This document shows positions 42,618 to 57,600 of a stretch of DNA of 64,000 bases, one piece after another. The notes beneath the pieces are model-generated. The model made no database searches, was not told where the DNA came from, and saw nothing but the letters and a program-made list of their open reading frames with translations. This stretch comes from Acanthaster planci (lineage: Eukaryota > Echinodermata > Asteroidea > Valvatida > Acanthasteridae), in contig NW_019091356.1 in the NCBI RefSeq assembly GCF_001949145.1, positions 3,339,747 to 3,403,746 on the forward strand, written 5' to 3'. The translations under genes were made by a program, and so were the position numbers. Position 1 is the stretch's first letter. Each line of letters starts with the position of its first letter.

Positions 42618-45600
42618 ATGACAGCCGAAGAGCCCCAGACTTGGGCTGCCAACAATGCTGCCCCTCCCAGCGAGCCTCCCCCTCCGTACAACAGTGTAGA
42701 GGTTGACTTTGCCACAGCCAGCAATGGGAAGACCGCGGCTGCACCACTGAAGATGGGGAAGGTCGCAGAGAACGGCAATTCGCCGAAGAGGAAGGGCAGC
42801 CAGGAGGGGGAAGGCAAGGAGAAAAAAGAGAAGAAGGAGGAGATTAAGCCGGTCAGCATCATCCGACTGGTGAGTCCTCAATAGAATCTCTTAGGATTGG
42901 AAGGGTTGCGTGCTGGACGTACCAGGTAGTAACAAGATGAAAGTTTTGGGGGAGCATTTGCCTGATGGTGGACAGAGCCGACCATCAGAAACATTTGAGT
43001 TCAAGAGTTCATTTCAGAACCTCACTGACGAAGCACATCCATGTGATGTTGCTGCTCAACTCTCTCATCATAACAAGCTCTTGCTCTGTGACTTTTCATT
43101 GCAATTTGCAGTTGAATATATCGCCTCTCCCAATTTACCAGGATTATTTGACACGTGGAATGGATGTGTGTACATGTACATAAAAAAGAATGTTTTGTGG
43201 ACCGGTCCAAAATTAAAAACAGTCAGGGGCATACTGCTGTTTTGATGATGAGTCGTTGTCCCTGTTTGTCCCATTTGATGTCGTATGTATTAGCCCCACT
43301 TTGGTTCATCTTTGCTGTCTTGTCCCCTTTTCAGTATCGTTTTGCCAGTGCATTGGATATTCTCATCACGCTGTGCGCCGTGGGATTCTCCATCGCTCAA
43401 GGCGTGTCCTTCCCCCTTCTCTTGCTGTACTTTGGCGACATCACCGACGCCTTTATTGGTTCGGGTAATTTGGGCGGGTCCCTGCCTGCAAATACAACCG
43501 TGCCTCCTGGGTTCTACGAGGACCAGTAAGTACAGATCATCTTGGCCCGGTAGTCTGGTCCCTCAAACTCATAACTCACAAACTCACCTTTGTCTTTTGT
43601 TGCCACATTATAGCCGAAATATTCGGCTGGATGATGGACTCATTCATGAAGAAGGAACGGAAAATTACCATAAGATTCTGAGTGGTTTTTATTTAGTCAC
43701 GGAGGACCCATATGCAAATCACTGTGGAGTTTGCCCTGTGGGTACTCTATTACAAATGAGCGCAGTGACCATTTCCGACATGCACTTTTTTTTGACTCGG
43801 CCCGTGTAGATTCCTGAACGAAATTGTCAGATTCTGTGCCATCTACGCTATTCTGGGCGGGGCCATGATGGTGGTGGCCTACTTCTCCCACTCGCTGTGG
43901 AACACGACGGCCTCCCGGCAGATGTTCAAGATCCGCCAGCGATTCTTTGCTGCCATCCTCCGGCAGGAGATCGGCTGGTTCGACACCCACGAGAGCGGGG
44001 AGCTCAACACGCGACTGTCCGAGTAAGCACATCAGTAACCACATAACTGAGTATTTGATGACCTTTAAGAGAAGCTTGCACCCCACACATCAGACGTGAT
44101 CCTCCAACATCTTTCACCCACACGATATCCATTTTCATGAGGATGATGAACTGAAAAACTGTGCAGAACTCTACCCCAACTGTACGCCCTCTCGCTAAAA
44201 CAGTCAAGTTACGCCCTTGTAACCTTTCCAGACCATTTAAAATGGGAGAGGAGGTCTTGTAGGACTTTTTAGGATTGAAGACACTTTAAGCCCATCCATA
44301 CTTCTGTGTGCGGAGTAAGGTCTGTGAAAAGTTAAAAATGCAGATAATGAACCATTGAAGGTTCCCAGCCCCAAAATGCTTAATAAGGTCAGTTGATTTC
44401 GTTTCGCTGCAGAAAAACATTTAGGGCCCTGCATTTTCAATCTTAGGAGAATCTTTCTTCAAATCGATTACGACCCAGTCTAACAAAAGGGGTCACAGAA
44501 GACACCCTTAAGTTTAAGGCTGTTGGAAGAATCTTACACAGAGCAAATGAGATGGAACCCACATCATCTTGAACCCACTTAAGGACCATTTCCCTGAGGG
44601 TGCCAAACTGAGTGATACATTACAGCAAAGAGTTCAATTTGCTTGTTCTAAAACTACAAGAAGACTTGACTTTTTAAAAAATGGCCAAAGACCCACACAT
44701 TCTAATGACAGTTTTTTTAATGTTCAGTTTGTGTGCGGTTTGCATCTACACGCATTCTTGCCTGAAAATGTAAAGTTGAGACAACAGTGGAAGTAGTGAT
44801 AGCCTTGCCACCAAATGAGACAGGAACCTTGTTAAGAATGAGAGTTTTTGATGTCAAAAGTTGAAATGTACAGAATCCACCGTGGATTCAGGAAATGCTC
44901 AGAGAGTTGAAGTTGATTGATGTCATTTTCCTGCTTGAACCTTGCAGCGATGTGCAGAAGATCAAAGACGGCATCGGTGACAAGGTGGGCCAGACTCTGT
45001 ACCTGCTAACCGTCTTCGTAGCGGGCCTGGTCCTGGGCTTTGTCAAGAGTTGGAAGCTGACGCTGGTCATCCTGGCTATCTCCCCGTTGGTCATCCTCAG
45101 CGCCGGCATCATGACCAAAGTAAGACCCTGACCCCGCACCGAGCTGCTTAACAAATTCCTGTGCTTACCAGATATGAGCTGGGAACCAGTCTATTCTGTC
45201 CCCTCAATAAGTAAAGCATGGGCCATTTTGATCAGTAACCCACTTCTTCAAAGCAAAAGGTTCCCTTAATTAGCATAAATTTATGTGTTGCAGCTCTGTG
45301 AAATGGGTCAAAAGTTGAAGATGAGTTACCTGGACACATTTCTGTGGCCTTTGTCTCTTTTCTAAATCCATTTGTGGGCCTTCACGGGGGTTTTATATCA
45401 AATTGAATGATTGGAATTCTCCAAAACCGCAAAGTGGCCCATATTAAGGCAGAATCTCTAAAATTAGGGCCAAGCATTTTCAAGCCATGTTTTTATCCCA
45501 ACTCCAAAGTTGGAAATATGACCAAGGTTTGAGGCTTTTGTAGCTTGGTTATTACCTTTAGTTGACGTGGATAGACAGGGAACTGAAGTCTAAAAATCAA

Positions 45601-48600
45601 GTGTGAGCAGTGATTGAAAAAAATTGGCTGCCGGGTTTATTGACTTTTCTGACAATTAGAATTTGATGGTGTCTTCAGTCTAGATGGCATTGTGATTTGT
45701 CAGAACGCTCACACATTTGAAGTTTAAGATGGCATTTCAAATGCAGCACTAGCGTAGCACCAAGGCGGTAACGGTGCTTTGTCGGATCAGGCTGTAGTCG
45801 GGGGTCCATACCACAGCACATTTTACTCTATGCAGTTACCGTCTTCAGTTCAAATTTTGGTTGTCTTCTCCATCGTTACTGTTCCCACGCAGGTTCTTCA
45901 GAGCTTCTCCCAAAAGGAACTGGATTCCTACGCCAAGGCGGGGGCCATCGCCGAAGAAGTCCTCTCCTCCATCAGAACGGTGGTGGCGTTTGGTGGACAA
46001 GAAAAAGAAGTTGACAGGTTAGCTCTCATTCCTGACACATTAGGGCTGCGATTCAGTGACATTGTTGGATGGACCGGTAAAATTGCTTTTTTGACTTGTT
46101 GAGGTACAGTGCTTGGTTTGTGCACAGGTGACCTGTTGAAGAACTGTCTCAAATGGTCAGTTCCATTTTTTGTTCTTGTAGATATTCTGTCAGGCTTTCT
46201 GAAGCGAAAAACCAAGGAATCAAGAGAAATACAGCCCAGGCTGCCGGTATCGGCATCGTGTACCTGGTTATGTTTGGTGCCTATGGCTTGGCTTTCTGGT
46301 AAGCACCGGTATTATAAATATGTTACGTTACCTTTGAGTTATTCGACCATTGTCGAATTGACATGCTTGTATTGCTGTAGCATTACACCTGTAGAATCTT
46401 TTTGTTGTCCAAGTGTCTTCATTGTTATATTCTGCCATCATCTTGGCAGTGAAATCAAGTTTTGTTGACACAGAGTATGTATTGTGGTTAATTTTCATAG
46501 GTATGGTACAACGCTGTTCTTGAGCGCTGAACTGGAGCCAGGAGACATCCTTGTGGTAAGTTTGACACCAGTCTTTCCTCTTGATGAAGTTTGATAATTG
46601 TATCTCAAAAGTATCTCAGAGCGTTAGGATCAGTAAAAGGGAAAGACAGCATTCCTGAAGATGTCATGTCGTGGAATTTTATTTCTTTTGATGTGAAATG
46701 TTTTTCTTCTTTATTCGTTTGGCTATCAGGTGTTTTTTTCGGTGTTGTTTGGCGCTTTCTCCTTGGGTCAGGCTGGACCGAACATCGGCAATATCTCCCA
46801 GGCCAGGGGGGCGGCAGCTGCTGTCTGGAAAATCATCGACCAAGTGAGGCCAGAAATCATTTTTTCTCGATGGTGTCATAATTCAAACTTGCTCTTCATC
46901 GCTTCCTATCGAGTTTGATGCTAGCTTCTCAAAGTCTTGGTTTCACTGGCTGACGTCTCTACTCATACCATTAGTGCTGGTTAGGCCACTGTTTAGCAGA
47001 CATATGCTGCTTAGTGAAATTTTTGCATTGAGCAAAACTGTGTGCTGGTAAATTTTTGAAGTCAGGGTACCATCAACCCAGCAACTTCTTTTTAGCAAAA
47101 TTTATCTTCTGTGAGATTCTTGGACCCAGCTGTGTGTGCTTTTGTAATAGCAACTCTGCAGACTTTGGCTTTTGTGTGTGTTTGTCCCTAAGCAAGGCGC
47201 TTTGACTTGATAACGTATTCTCACCATGCTGTCTGATTCCCAACTCATGCAGGTGCCCAGTATAGACAGTAGTTCAGAGAAGGGTCTGAAACCAGACTCC
47301 CTGACTGGTGACATCAGCTTTGAAAGTGTTCATTTCTTCTATCCCTCCAGGCCCGAAGTCAAGGTACCAAGTTCTTTCAGGGTTTCTTTTAATTTACCGG
47401 TTTTACCACATGATTATGAAATGTAATTTGTAGCAATCTGCCAATGATTTTGAACTAGGTTTCAATCTAGGACCAACAAATCCCCAGATGGAGAAAAGGT
47501 GTATAACAGTTATTACCTTTAACGTGCATTTGTGTAATTGTTGCCCATGATTTGTGTTCAGCTGAGGTACAGCAAACATTCCAAGTCCTGGGAGAAGTCA
47601 TCTCTGCTGTTGGAAGTTGGAGAACTGCTATTATGAAACAACATCAGAAATTCAGAGATGCACATATTTTTGTGGCCCAATAGGTCTTGAATGGTTTAGA
47701 CCTGGAGGTCAAGCGGGGTCAGACGGTTGCGCTGGTGGGTAGCAGCGGTTGTGGGAAGAGCACCACCATTCAACTCATCCAGCGATTCTACGACGCCGCA
47801 CAGGGAACGGTAAGTCAGCGTGCTAGGTTCACAGTGTATGCTAATTCAAGTTTTGTTGGAAAACACTGTGTTTGAAATGTGAAATCCTTCACTCTTTGAA
47901 GGTGAGAATTGACGGCAACGACATCAAAGACCTGAATGTGAAATGGCTGCGTCAACACACGGGCGTGGTCAGCCAGGAACCCATCCTCTTTGGCTGCTCC
48001 ATCGAGGAGAACATCCGTTACGGTCGCATGGACGTGACCATGGAGGAAATCATGACTGCGGCCAAAGAGGCCAATGCCCACGACTTCATCTCGGCACTTC
48101 CACAGGTGAGAAAATAGTTTGGGATGCAACACATAAGGCCATTTCTAAATAATTTGGCTGTAGCTAGAAATTATGCACAAGTCTATGGCAGTGGCTGCAG
48201 CCGGTTCCCATAGAGCCGTGTGTAATTGTAAGCCACAGCCAAGTCATTCAGCCACAGAATAATTGCAAAGGAGGCCAGTGGGCCATAGCGTCACATTGGT
48301 ACTTCTGCCGATAGTGAAATAGTTTTTGAGGAAATCAGCGAAAAACAATAGAAAACATAACCAGCCATAACTCCGTCTCTGCATTGTCAACTAGATTCAG
48401 TTTTGGAGAAGAATTAAAAAAATTGAAAAGTAGAAGTAAGAATGCGTGAGTAAGAAAGTGAAATAAAGTTCTGTGTTCTTCTGAAGCAGACAAGAAGTGA
48501 TGGATTTTATGTACCATGGTTCTAATAGGGTTACGAGACTTTGGTTGGTGAGAGAGGAGCCCAGCTGTCTGGAGGCCAGAAGCAGCGCGTGGCCATCGCG

Positions 48601-51600
48601 AGGGCGCTGGTCCGCAATCCCAAGATCCTCCTGCTGGACGAGGCCACCTCAGCCTTGGACACGGAGAGTGAGGGCACCGTCCAAGCAGCGCTGGACAAGG
48701 CCCAGAGCGGCCGGACCACTGTGGTCATTGCTCACCGCCTGTCCACCATCCGCAATGCCGACGTCATCTGTGCCTTCAAGGACGGTTTGGTGGTGGAACG
48801 GGGCACCCACGCCGAGCTGATGGCGCTAGAGGGCGGTGTTTACCAGCAGCTGGTCTACATGCAGTCGCGCAAAGAGGAGAAACCAGAGGAAGGAGAGAAG
48901 TCGGAAGATGATCTTGACGATGACGACAAAGAAGAGGAAGAAGAAATCAAGAAAGAAAGTAAGCATCTTGAGAAACTTCTTCATGATTCCTGGAAAAACA
49001 AGAGAACAAAACAGGGTTTTTAGAATTCAAAATTTTGCCTGTGAATAATCAGAAAGTATACCACAAAACATGCTTAAGACAAAAATAGCTAAGCAATGAC
49101 CAGTGGTAGAATAAGTATATGGAAGTTGGTGGATGTATTCATGGCACATAACTATGAGTTACTTTTGACATAGGGTTTTCCGCCTTACAGCTAGTCTTGC
49201 AAAACTGTCACACACATGCCGCCATCTTAGCCAAATTTCATGGTAGTGAATATTGTGGGCTGTTTGGGAATATTAAACAAAGGTCCATATGCTTCAGTGC
49301 ACCATGTGACATTGTAGCGTTGCTTTGCGCTTGTCCATGTTGATATGCAGATCCAAACTTCCATGATATAAATTTATTGCTCAACTTTCAAAACCGGTGT
49401 TGTTTTTTTGCTCTTTGCTAACCAACTTCTAAGCTCCTAAAAAAAGTGGAGTGGTGATAAACGACAGTAAGTGGATACGTTTGAGAGATTTTTTGATGTA
49501 GTCCTGTGCATAAGTGTCATCTTTAGAAATAGTGGACGGGACTTTGTGTTTTGTGCTGGTTGACAAAAGTCGCTGCCCAACCATTTTGCTTGTCTTTTGA
49601 CTTTGTTCCAATTTCTTTAATGTGTCTGTTTGCTGGATTTTATTTTCTCACTGAGGCTTTCTTGCTTGTTATTTTTGATAATGGTATCAATTACTCTTTT
49701 GTTGTGGAAAACTTTCATGTTCATGGGATGTTTGGGGTTTTCAGCTGTTCTCTTGTGCTTTTTGTTTTCACAAAGTGGTTTTTGAGAAATGTATTTGAGA
49801 ACTGAATGATACTTGCATGTGTAACAGAGCTTTATAATGGGGCAGCCATCTTGTTTATCCACTGTTGGAAGTGATGCAACCAAACTGAGGCTGGAAGAAA
49901 AATAGTCTGTTTCCTTTTATCGATATGAACATTTGTATTACTTTTGTCAGTTGGTATACTGTTGCAAGACTAAAATGGCTGCATCATGATAAAAGTCCAT
50001 TCCTGCCGACCTTTCACAAAAAGACCTCAAATGTGCAGCTGTCGGGACAGCGTTCGTATGCAAAAAAGAGGAAACAAACAGTTTTGAAAAAAAAGGTCCC
50101 TTTCCGGCCCTTTGTTGAATTAGAATGCAAAGTAAAAGCGAGCTTCTTGACTGTCTCACTTGAACTTTACACCTGTTTACTTTTGTCGGATTTATCGGTA
50201 TGCTTGCTGGTTTGAGAGGGTTATGAAATCAGTCGTATTTTTGGTACTGCCCACTCCGTGTATCTGTTTACCTCTTTTTGGTTGGAGCGATAAAAAGATA
50301 TGGGTCCAAAGTTCAGTAACTTCAGTTCTCGTTATTTTTATCCAGATGGTCTGATTTCCTGTTTTGGTCATGAAAAGTAGATCCAAAACCTGTGTGGAGA
50401 CCTCTCCATGTGAGGAAGTTGTTTTTCTTCACGTCCTTTGAAGGTCAACAAGTTGACATAGAAATTGCTTGTTTAGACTGATTGTTCTCTGGAAAAGTCT
50501 GAGCATTTAGAGTAGTTTTTCTGTTTGCTTACCTTCCAAAGTTGCTTTTAAAAATATTCTGTCTGGCTTCCAGTGCAGTCACCTATATGTACCAATTCTT
50601 TCATGAGGGAGTCATGCTTTTTTGCCTTTCTATTTGCTTGCTTTTGCCCCTTAAACATTCACATCTGACTGTCCTTTTATTTCCAAACCTGAACCATAAA
50701 CAGAACGTGAAAAAGATGTGGGTAAGTTATAAAAGTCTCCAAAGCTATCATCAAAATTGTCATGTATTCATCCATGCTATTATCACACACCACCTCAAAA
50801 CATACATTTATGTGAATGATTTGTTTATATTTTTTTACCAAAGAGTAAAGCAGAAAGTGTGCTCTTTTTTTGATCATGAGAAAAGCCCTGTGGGAAAATC
50901 ATCTGCTCTTTATTGTAATTTTCTGTTTCCAGTGGTATACGATATTTTGCATCCTGTATCTTGAGTAGATATTTAAACAAATTTTTGGTCAAGCTTGAAT
51001 CCCCAAATTGACATGAAGGGAATCTGAAGCGTTCTATAAACTGAGCCACATGGGCGTGTGACAATCTCATCGGCAAAATGCTCTTGAAAAGTTGTTCCCA
51101 AAACCACATCGTCAACAGTTGTTTCTGAAACATTTGAAAAGTCAGAGCAATTTTTATCAGAGTTGATGTTTAAAGACAGGGCTGACTTTTCCCCCCTTTC
51201 TCCTGAAAGAATTCACTGACCAAAGATGGGAGAGGAGTAGATCTGAAGCTAAAATAGGCTCAACTTTCATGCACATGCATTTCTTTCACTGTCATCCCTA
51301 CTCGTTTCACACTGGTATCTGCCACCCTTTCCAAATGATTTGTGATCAGTACAGAAACAGTCTCATCAAAAGTGCTTGAAAACATCGGGGGAAAAAAGCT
51401 GAAAGTTACGTTTTGAAATGTACATTATAGCCAATTTTGGTAAATTTTGAAGCATTTAGAGTTCTTTTTGTTTTGATGTCACAACATTGTCATAGTTGGA
51501 CTAGTGGAGCATTTTTGCACGGAGTCAACAAATCCTCATCAAATCATGCGCAATGCATTGTAGTCTCAAAGAGCTGCTAGCTACACAAAATTGGCTTTAC

Positions 51601-54600
51601 GAACAGCAGCTGACAAATGAAAATACATGACCAAAACTTACATGTTAATGTCTAGCAGTGCTGTTTCCCTGTCAAAATAAGCCTTTAACATTAATGTCAT
51701 CAAGTGGTCAAACGCAAATGTCTTTCAAGAGAAAGCAGGTAAACCAACCAAATTCTCATGGTAATATATAGTGCACCTCACCGGTTCACTGCTGACGCTG
51801 TAATTTTTCCCAAGGGACGTACCGGGTAAAATTCTTGATTTTGGCTTAGTATAGCACATACATCTATGGAAAGTGCTGGCTAATGGCTGGGGCTTTTTCC
51901 CAAAGATGTCAGTGAGCTTGCTAGCCACAGCCAAGTAACGTAGACATGGCCATGCTAACCGCTTAGCAGCTCTGTGAAGTTAACCTCCTCTCATGCCCAT
52001 ACATCCTGGTTTTGAAATTCATCATCTTTCCTGTCTCTTTTCTTTAAAATTCAAAGTGGAAGGAATTTGGGGAACTCATCCACACCTGTTTAATAGATTT
52101 GATATCTCGTTTAACACTTATCACTTCTTGGTATTTTGTTGTGGCCATTTTAAATTCTTGCCATAAATATTTGTGACGTCCTTTGACATGTGAATCATTG
52201 TGGTGACAGGTGTGCTTGGTAATCAATTAAACAAATCAGAAGTGAACTTGATGTTATAACCAAAATGGTTTTCATGGGTTTAATCTACAATGTCAATAAA
52301 GAGCAGGTAATCAACAGGAATTACTTGAGAGGTTTTCTTTGGACTTGAAAAACAAAAATAATTGCTTGTTTAGTAGATAAGGTTCAGTAGGGGTGAAGGG
52401 CAAAACCCCGGCTGAGTAAAACATATTTAAAAGATCACAGCAAGGAAGCATCATCTCAAACATGCTGTCGAAAAATTTCTTTTCAAAATGTACAAATATG
52501 GAAAGCTGTCGATAATGGGAGACTTTGAGATGCTTGTAGCAGCAGACCCACCGGTCCTTTTTTAATACAGTATTGAACATGTTCAGAACAATGCTCACAT
52601 GCTCAGAACTGGTAAAACAGACCGGTGTGTTTCCTGCCACCAAGAGTCTCAAAGTCTTCCATTGAAGTACAATCCATGGTTCCTGATTATGGCAGCGTCT
52701 ACAGGCAGGCCCCTCTCTGGGTGTCTCTTTGTCCTCTGAGACCGTCATTGTCTCTGCTTTGTCTCCGTTGGGCCTCGCGCTTCAGTTTTATGGGTTTAGT
52801 CCCCTGATTTCATGATCCCCCGGTGCAGTACAGTGCAGCTACATTTTTGCTGCAAGAACACTAACTTGTCCAGTGTGCGATGCCCAAGTTAGAAGTCTTT
52901 CATTTTGGTTCCGATGGCGAATATTTGGAAATGATTCAGACGAAGCCAAACTTGATACAAAGCTCTGATTTGGGAAATGGCCCCAGACACTTCGGCGGTT
53001 TCATAGACGGAAAATGCGATCTATTGAACTGTTGGTTCTTTGTCTACAGAGGGCGCTGCATTGATGGACAGTGCTCGGGCTGACACCCCAGGCACACCCC
53101 ATGCTCGTACATCCAGCTTCAAGGGACTAAAGCGCATGGCCTCTACGGTGTCTACTCACTCCAAAGAAGGGGAAGAAGAGGTATGGAGTGCAGAAGCTAA
53201 CAAAGAAAATCCCGATTATTTCAAGTGGCCAATCCTTCTCCAAGATTCTCCAAGATCTTGGGTAGATTTTGAAGGACCACGGAGGGTTCCAAATTTGAAC
53301 CCAAAAAGTTTTTTCTGGTAGCAGTTGATGATTTATTTTTTAAATCCTTTTAATTTCATTTCAATTTTCAGGAAGATGAGAAGGAGGTCCTTAAAGCTTT
53401 CAGTGCTGGTCGTATCATGAAACTCAATGCTCCTGAGTGGTTTTACATTCTCGTGGGCAGCATTGCAGCCGGTATCAACGGCGCTGTGCAGCCCGCCTTT
53501 GCCGTGGTCTTCAGTCGGATCTTGGAGGTAAAAGCCTTTTTTTTAACCGTTGAACTCTGCGAGATACACAGATGATGGGCTAAACAAAAAGTCCCATATT
53601 GACACCTACTAAGCCCCTTCTCATAGGCCTCTTACACAAGCGAATAGAGGAAATGTACCCTTCCCTAGACAATTCAGTTTAGCACCTAATGACACCTTTG
53701 CACCCCAGGAATCCTATTTGGCACCCTCTGAGAATTCTCCTGTCTGGTTTTGTCTCCTAGGTCTACAGCTTGGACAAAGTTACCCAATTGGACGAGATTA
53801 ACCGTCGAACCACCCTGTATTGTCTGCTCTTTGCTGGACTTGGTATTGTCACCATGGCAGCAAGTCTTGTGCAGGTGAGTTGGTAGCTCGCCGTTGAGAA
53901 TCATACCCACCCTTTTTAAGGTTCTTGTTCCTTATGGAACCACATTGGTCTTTGTTAATGTTCTGCGTTCTTCTCAGAATGCACATATTTCTTTCGGATG
54001 TAATCACAGGAGGTCCATGGTAGTGAGCCCTTTTTCAGAATTTCTTTGTGCTAATTCTCAGGGTGCAGCGCTTGGAAAATCAGGGGAAGAACTGACGATC
54101 CGACTGCGACACATGGCATTCAAAGCGATGCTTCGACAGGTAATAACCCCCGTTATACCTCCCAGGCAAAAGTAGGAGTTTGTCTGAATCAACTGGCTGT
54201 GGCTGACTGCAACACAGGAATCTATGGGAATGGACTATAGCTGCTAGCTAGTGGCTTCCATTGGCACGTGGTGGGTCTAGCCGTAGCCATATCATTCATG
54301 ATAGCCAGTGTTCTCCATTGGTGCATGTGTTAGATCTAGCCATAGCCATAGCCGTAACACTCTTGCTAGCCAGTGGTCTCCATTGGTGCAGGTCTCAGGT
54401 CTAGCCAAAGCCATAACATTCATGGACAGCCGTCTAGTCCAAGTTCAATATCTTTAAAATCCATGCCAAAATCCACATCCATCGTGACATTAAAAAACGT
54501 TAAAGAATACAGAGACAAGTCCAACCTCACCCACCACTTTGTCTTGGGCTCCAGCGGAGTTTTACCATTTTTGTACTTGTACGTTTTTGGGTTGCAGGAG

Positions 54601-57600
54601 ATTGGATGGTTTGATGACAAAAAGAACAGCACCGGTGCCCTGACAACAAGACTAGCCACAGAAGCTTCTCAAGTCCAGGGGGTAAATTCTGTCCTAAATG
54701 TTTTCACAGTGCTAAGAAACATCACCCATGATCAGCATGCCAGTATTTAAATGTTAATTCTATCTTTAATATATGTAAGTTCCCCCTCACTGACTCCCCA
54801 AGGATTGTGTTTAAACACCTTGTTCCATTGATCTGTTTCAGTGTTAAAAGAACTAGAATTCCACCTTGATTTCATTATTTATATCTTGTCGGGTACCCAC
54901 CAGGCCACCGGTGCCCGTATCGGTGTCATGATGCAGTCCATCTGCAACATTGGCGTGGCCATCATCATCGCTTTCATCTATGGTTGGCAACTGACGCTGC
55001 TGGTACTGGCCTTCCTCCCTTTCATCGCCATCGCCGGCGCCATCGAGTGGCAACTGGTGCAGTCCTCGTCACAACAGGACAAGGACGCCCTGGAGATCTC
55101 GGGAAAGGTACGGAGAGGGTCACTGAGTTGCAGGCAGCAATATTGAACCTGGGCCTCTGAGAAAATGTCATATTTTGCATTGACACTGCCATTGTGTGCA
55201 TGTCCTGTGCATTTATTGTAACTTGAAGAGTGCATGCGATTTGGCAAGTCACCACACCCTCATTAGTCAGAACAACACTTAGGCAGTGTTTGAATTACTT
55301 AGCTGTGGCTTGAAATTACACACAACTTTAATTATGGGGGAATTGTTTGTAGTCACAACTGTAGACTCATGCAAAGTTTCAAGCAGCAACCAAGTACTTT
55401 GGACATGTCCTTTAATGTGAGTGAACAACTTCTGTGTGAACCTGGTGCCACTGTAGTAATGGCTTGCTAATTTGTGATTAAATATTCATGAGCCTGACTT
55501 CTGAACTGAAACAGTAAAACCTCCTGATCTGTAAAGCGCAAGCCTGATGTTTGCCTGAATTTCAACCTTCTCCTGGTACTGAGGGAGAAGGGACTTTAAA
55601 TAACGGTGGCAGTGGTGGGATTTGTAGGTCAGAAACCCCCAACTTGGGCTATTTTCAGCAATGTATTAGCTGCTTCCAATGTGGCTTTGAGGTTGCATTT
55701 TTGTAAATGATTTTCAGGCATAAGCTACCTACTTTTATACTGACATTTGTATTTGCTCCAAGTTGTCAAGGTTTTTATCTTTGATATTAGATTGCAACTG
55801 AAGCCATTGAGAACATCCGAACCGTGGCTTCGCTGACTCGGGAGGAGACGTTCTACAAGAACTACGTCAGTCTTCTGGTTGGACCCCACAAGTAAGTCTT
55901 CATAAGGAGAGAAGCCAAATTAGTTCCAAGGCTTTGTGATCCTGGGGAGTCCCTTGGGGTTTCCCTGATACTTTTATCAGTCCGGGATCAGAACTTTGTC
56001 AAACTACCTGTTTTAATGAATCATCCTGAGCTTTCTGGACCAAATCACTGCAGAGGATTTCTCGTTTTCGTGCTTGTTTGCCAGGACCAACATGAAGCGG
56101 GCCCAGGCCAGCGGCCTGGCTTATGGCCTCTCCCAGGGGATCATTTTCTTTGCCTATGCTGCAGCCTTCAGGCTCGGGGGTCACCTGGTGTTGATTGGAG
56201 AAATGGAGTTCCAGAACGTGTTCCTGTAAGTGCAAAGTGCCTGAAGGAGAGTGTTTTCATTTAATGTAAGCGGTCAAGCAGTGATGTTGTACTCTGTCTC
56301 ATATTCAAGAACTTTTTTCATGCTCATACTCAAACTGTGGGAAATGGACTCATCAAAATTACAGTGTTGCTGGACTTGTACTCATACTTTTTCCTTGCTC
56401 GCACTCACACTCAAGCTCAGGGATACGTACTCAACTGAAATTACAGTCTTGCAGGATTCATACATTGTCCACGCTCACGCTCAAACTTGATTACAGTTCC
56501 GTCACTTTGGCACTTTGTTTCCTCTGAGTGTGCCCTGCTGTAAAGAAATGCATGCGCCTGTTGATGCATGTTGGAAAAACTGCTATGCAGGCTGTAGTTA
56601 TGGGTGTGCGCTTCATTGCCCTTACTTTTGCTCTATTCTCACGTCGTTAGGGTGTTTTCTGCGATCATCTTTGGTGGCTTTGCTTTGGGTGGAGCGACCG
56701 CCCTGGCACCAGACTATTCCAAGGCCAAGTTTGCCTGTGCCAACATGTTCCGGCTCATGGATCGTGAGCCCCTCATTGATGCGTACAGCACCGAAGGAGA
56801 CACTTTGGTAAGTCCAATTGATTTGAATTTGGGAGCAAAAGCGGAAAATAACAACAAAAATAAAAAATGACTTACGATCAGCCATATTGCAAAGTTGGAG
56901 TATTGAAGGAATTTTCTGACAGTATTCATTCCCGAGGAGAGTTTGTATGCTTGTGTGTGAGATTACATCACTGATCAACCACCAAATCATGCTCAAACTC
57001 CGGACCTTTGGGAATTCCCCAGGTATTGTCTCATTTCTGTCCTTTTTGGGGATTCAAACCGCCAGGACCACTACAACCCAGAGGTCGCGTTTGAGGACGT
57101 CCGCTTCCGATACCCAACCCGCCTAGATGTGCCCGTCCTACGCGGCCTGACCGTCTCGGTCAAGCCGGGAGAGACCCTGGCCCTGGTGGGCAGCAGCGGC
57201 TGCGGGAAGAGCACATCCATCCAGCTACTAGAGAAGTTCTACAACCCTAGGAGCGGCACAGTGGTGAGTTGAAACAAAAATTGACCAGAACCCTCCGAGA
57301 TCTCTCTAAATCCATCAAGATGGTTTTATGGAGGAATCTTCGATGATTGAGGATGACAAAGCCCAAGCTGCTCTCAATTTCCATGGGGCTTGATGCTCCT
57401 GCAAAGTTTGAGCTCAGAGAAATGTTAGAAAAGTTTCCTCCGCAGTAGAGGACTTTGGGAAATTCTGGAAGAATTCCTCACAAGAATAAACTAAAAAAAA
57501 CTTTTTGCAAACTAACTCTTTTGCTTTCAAAGTGTAAAAAAACTTTCTGCATTGCAACATTTCAGACACCGAGAAAATTTCTGAAACTCTTTTTGTATGC

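Noticed and set aside
42419-42862. 147-codon minus-strand frame
   Set aside because: Antisense shadow of the ABCB first coding exon.
43615-43809. Open frame between ABCB exons that could be an extra exon
   Set aside because: Joining 43525 directly to 43810 keeps the frame (CA|A) and gives the expected family continuity FYEDQFLNEIV. The extra frame has no family resemblance.
50542-50964. 140-codon frame inside the 4.1-kb ABCB intron
   Set aside because: Rich in Phe, His and Tyr from AT-rich DNA; the flanking exons join in frame without it.
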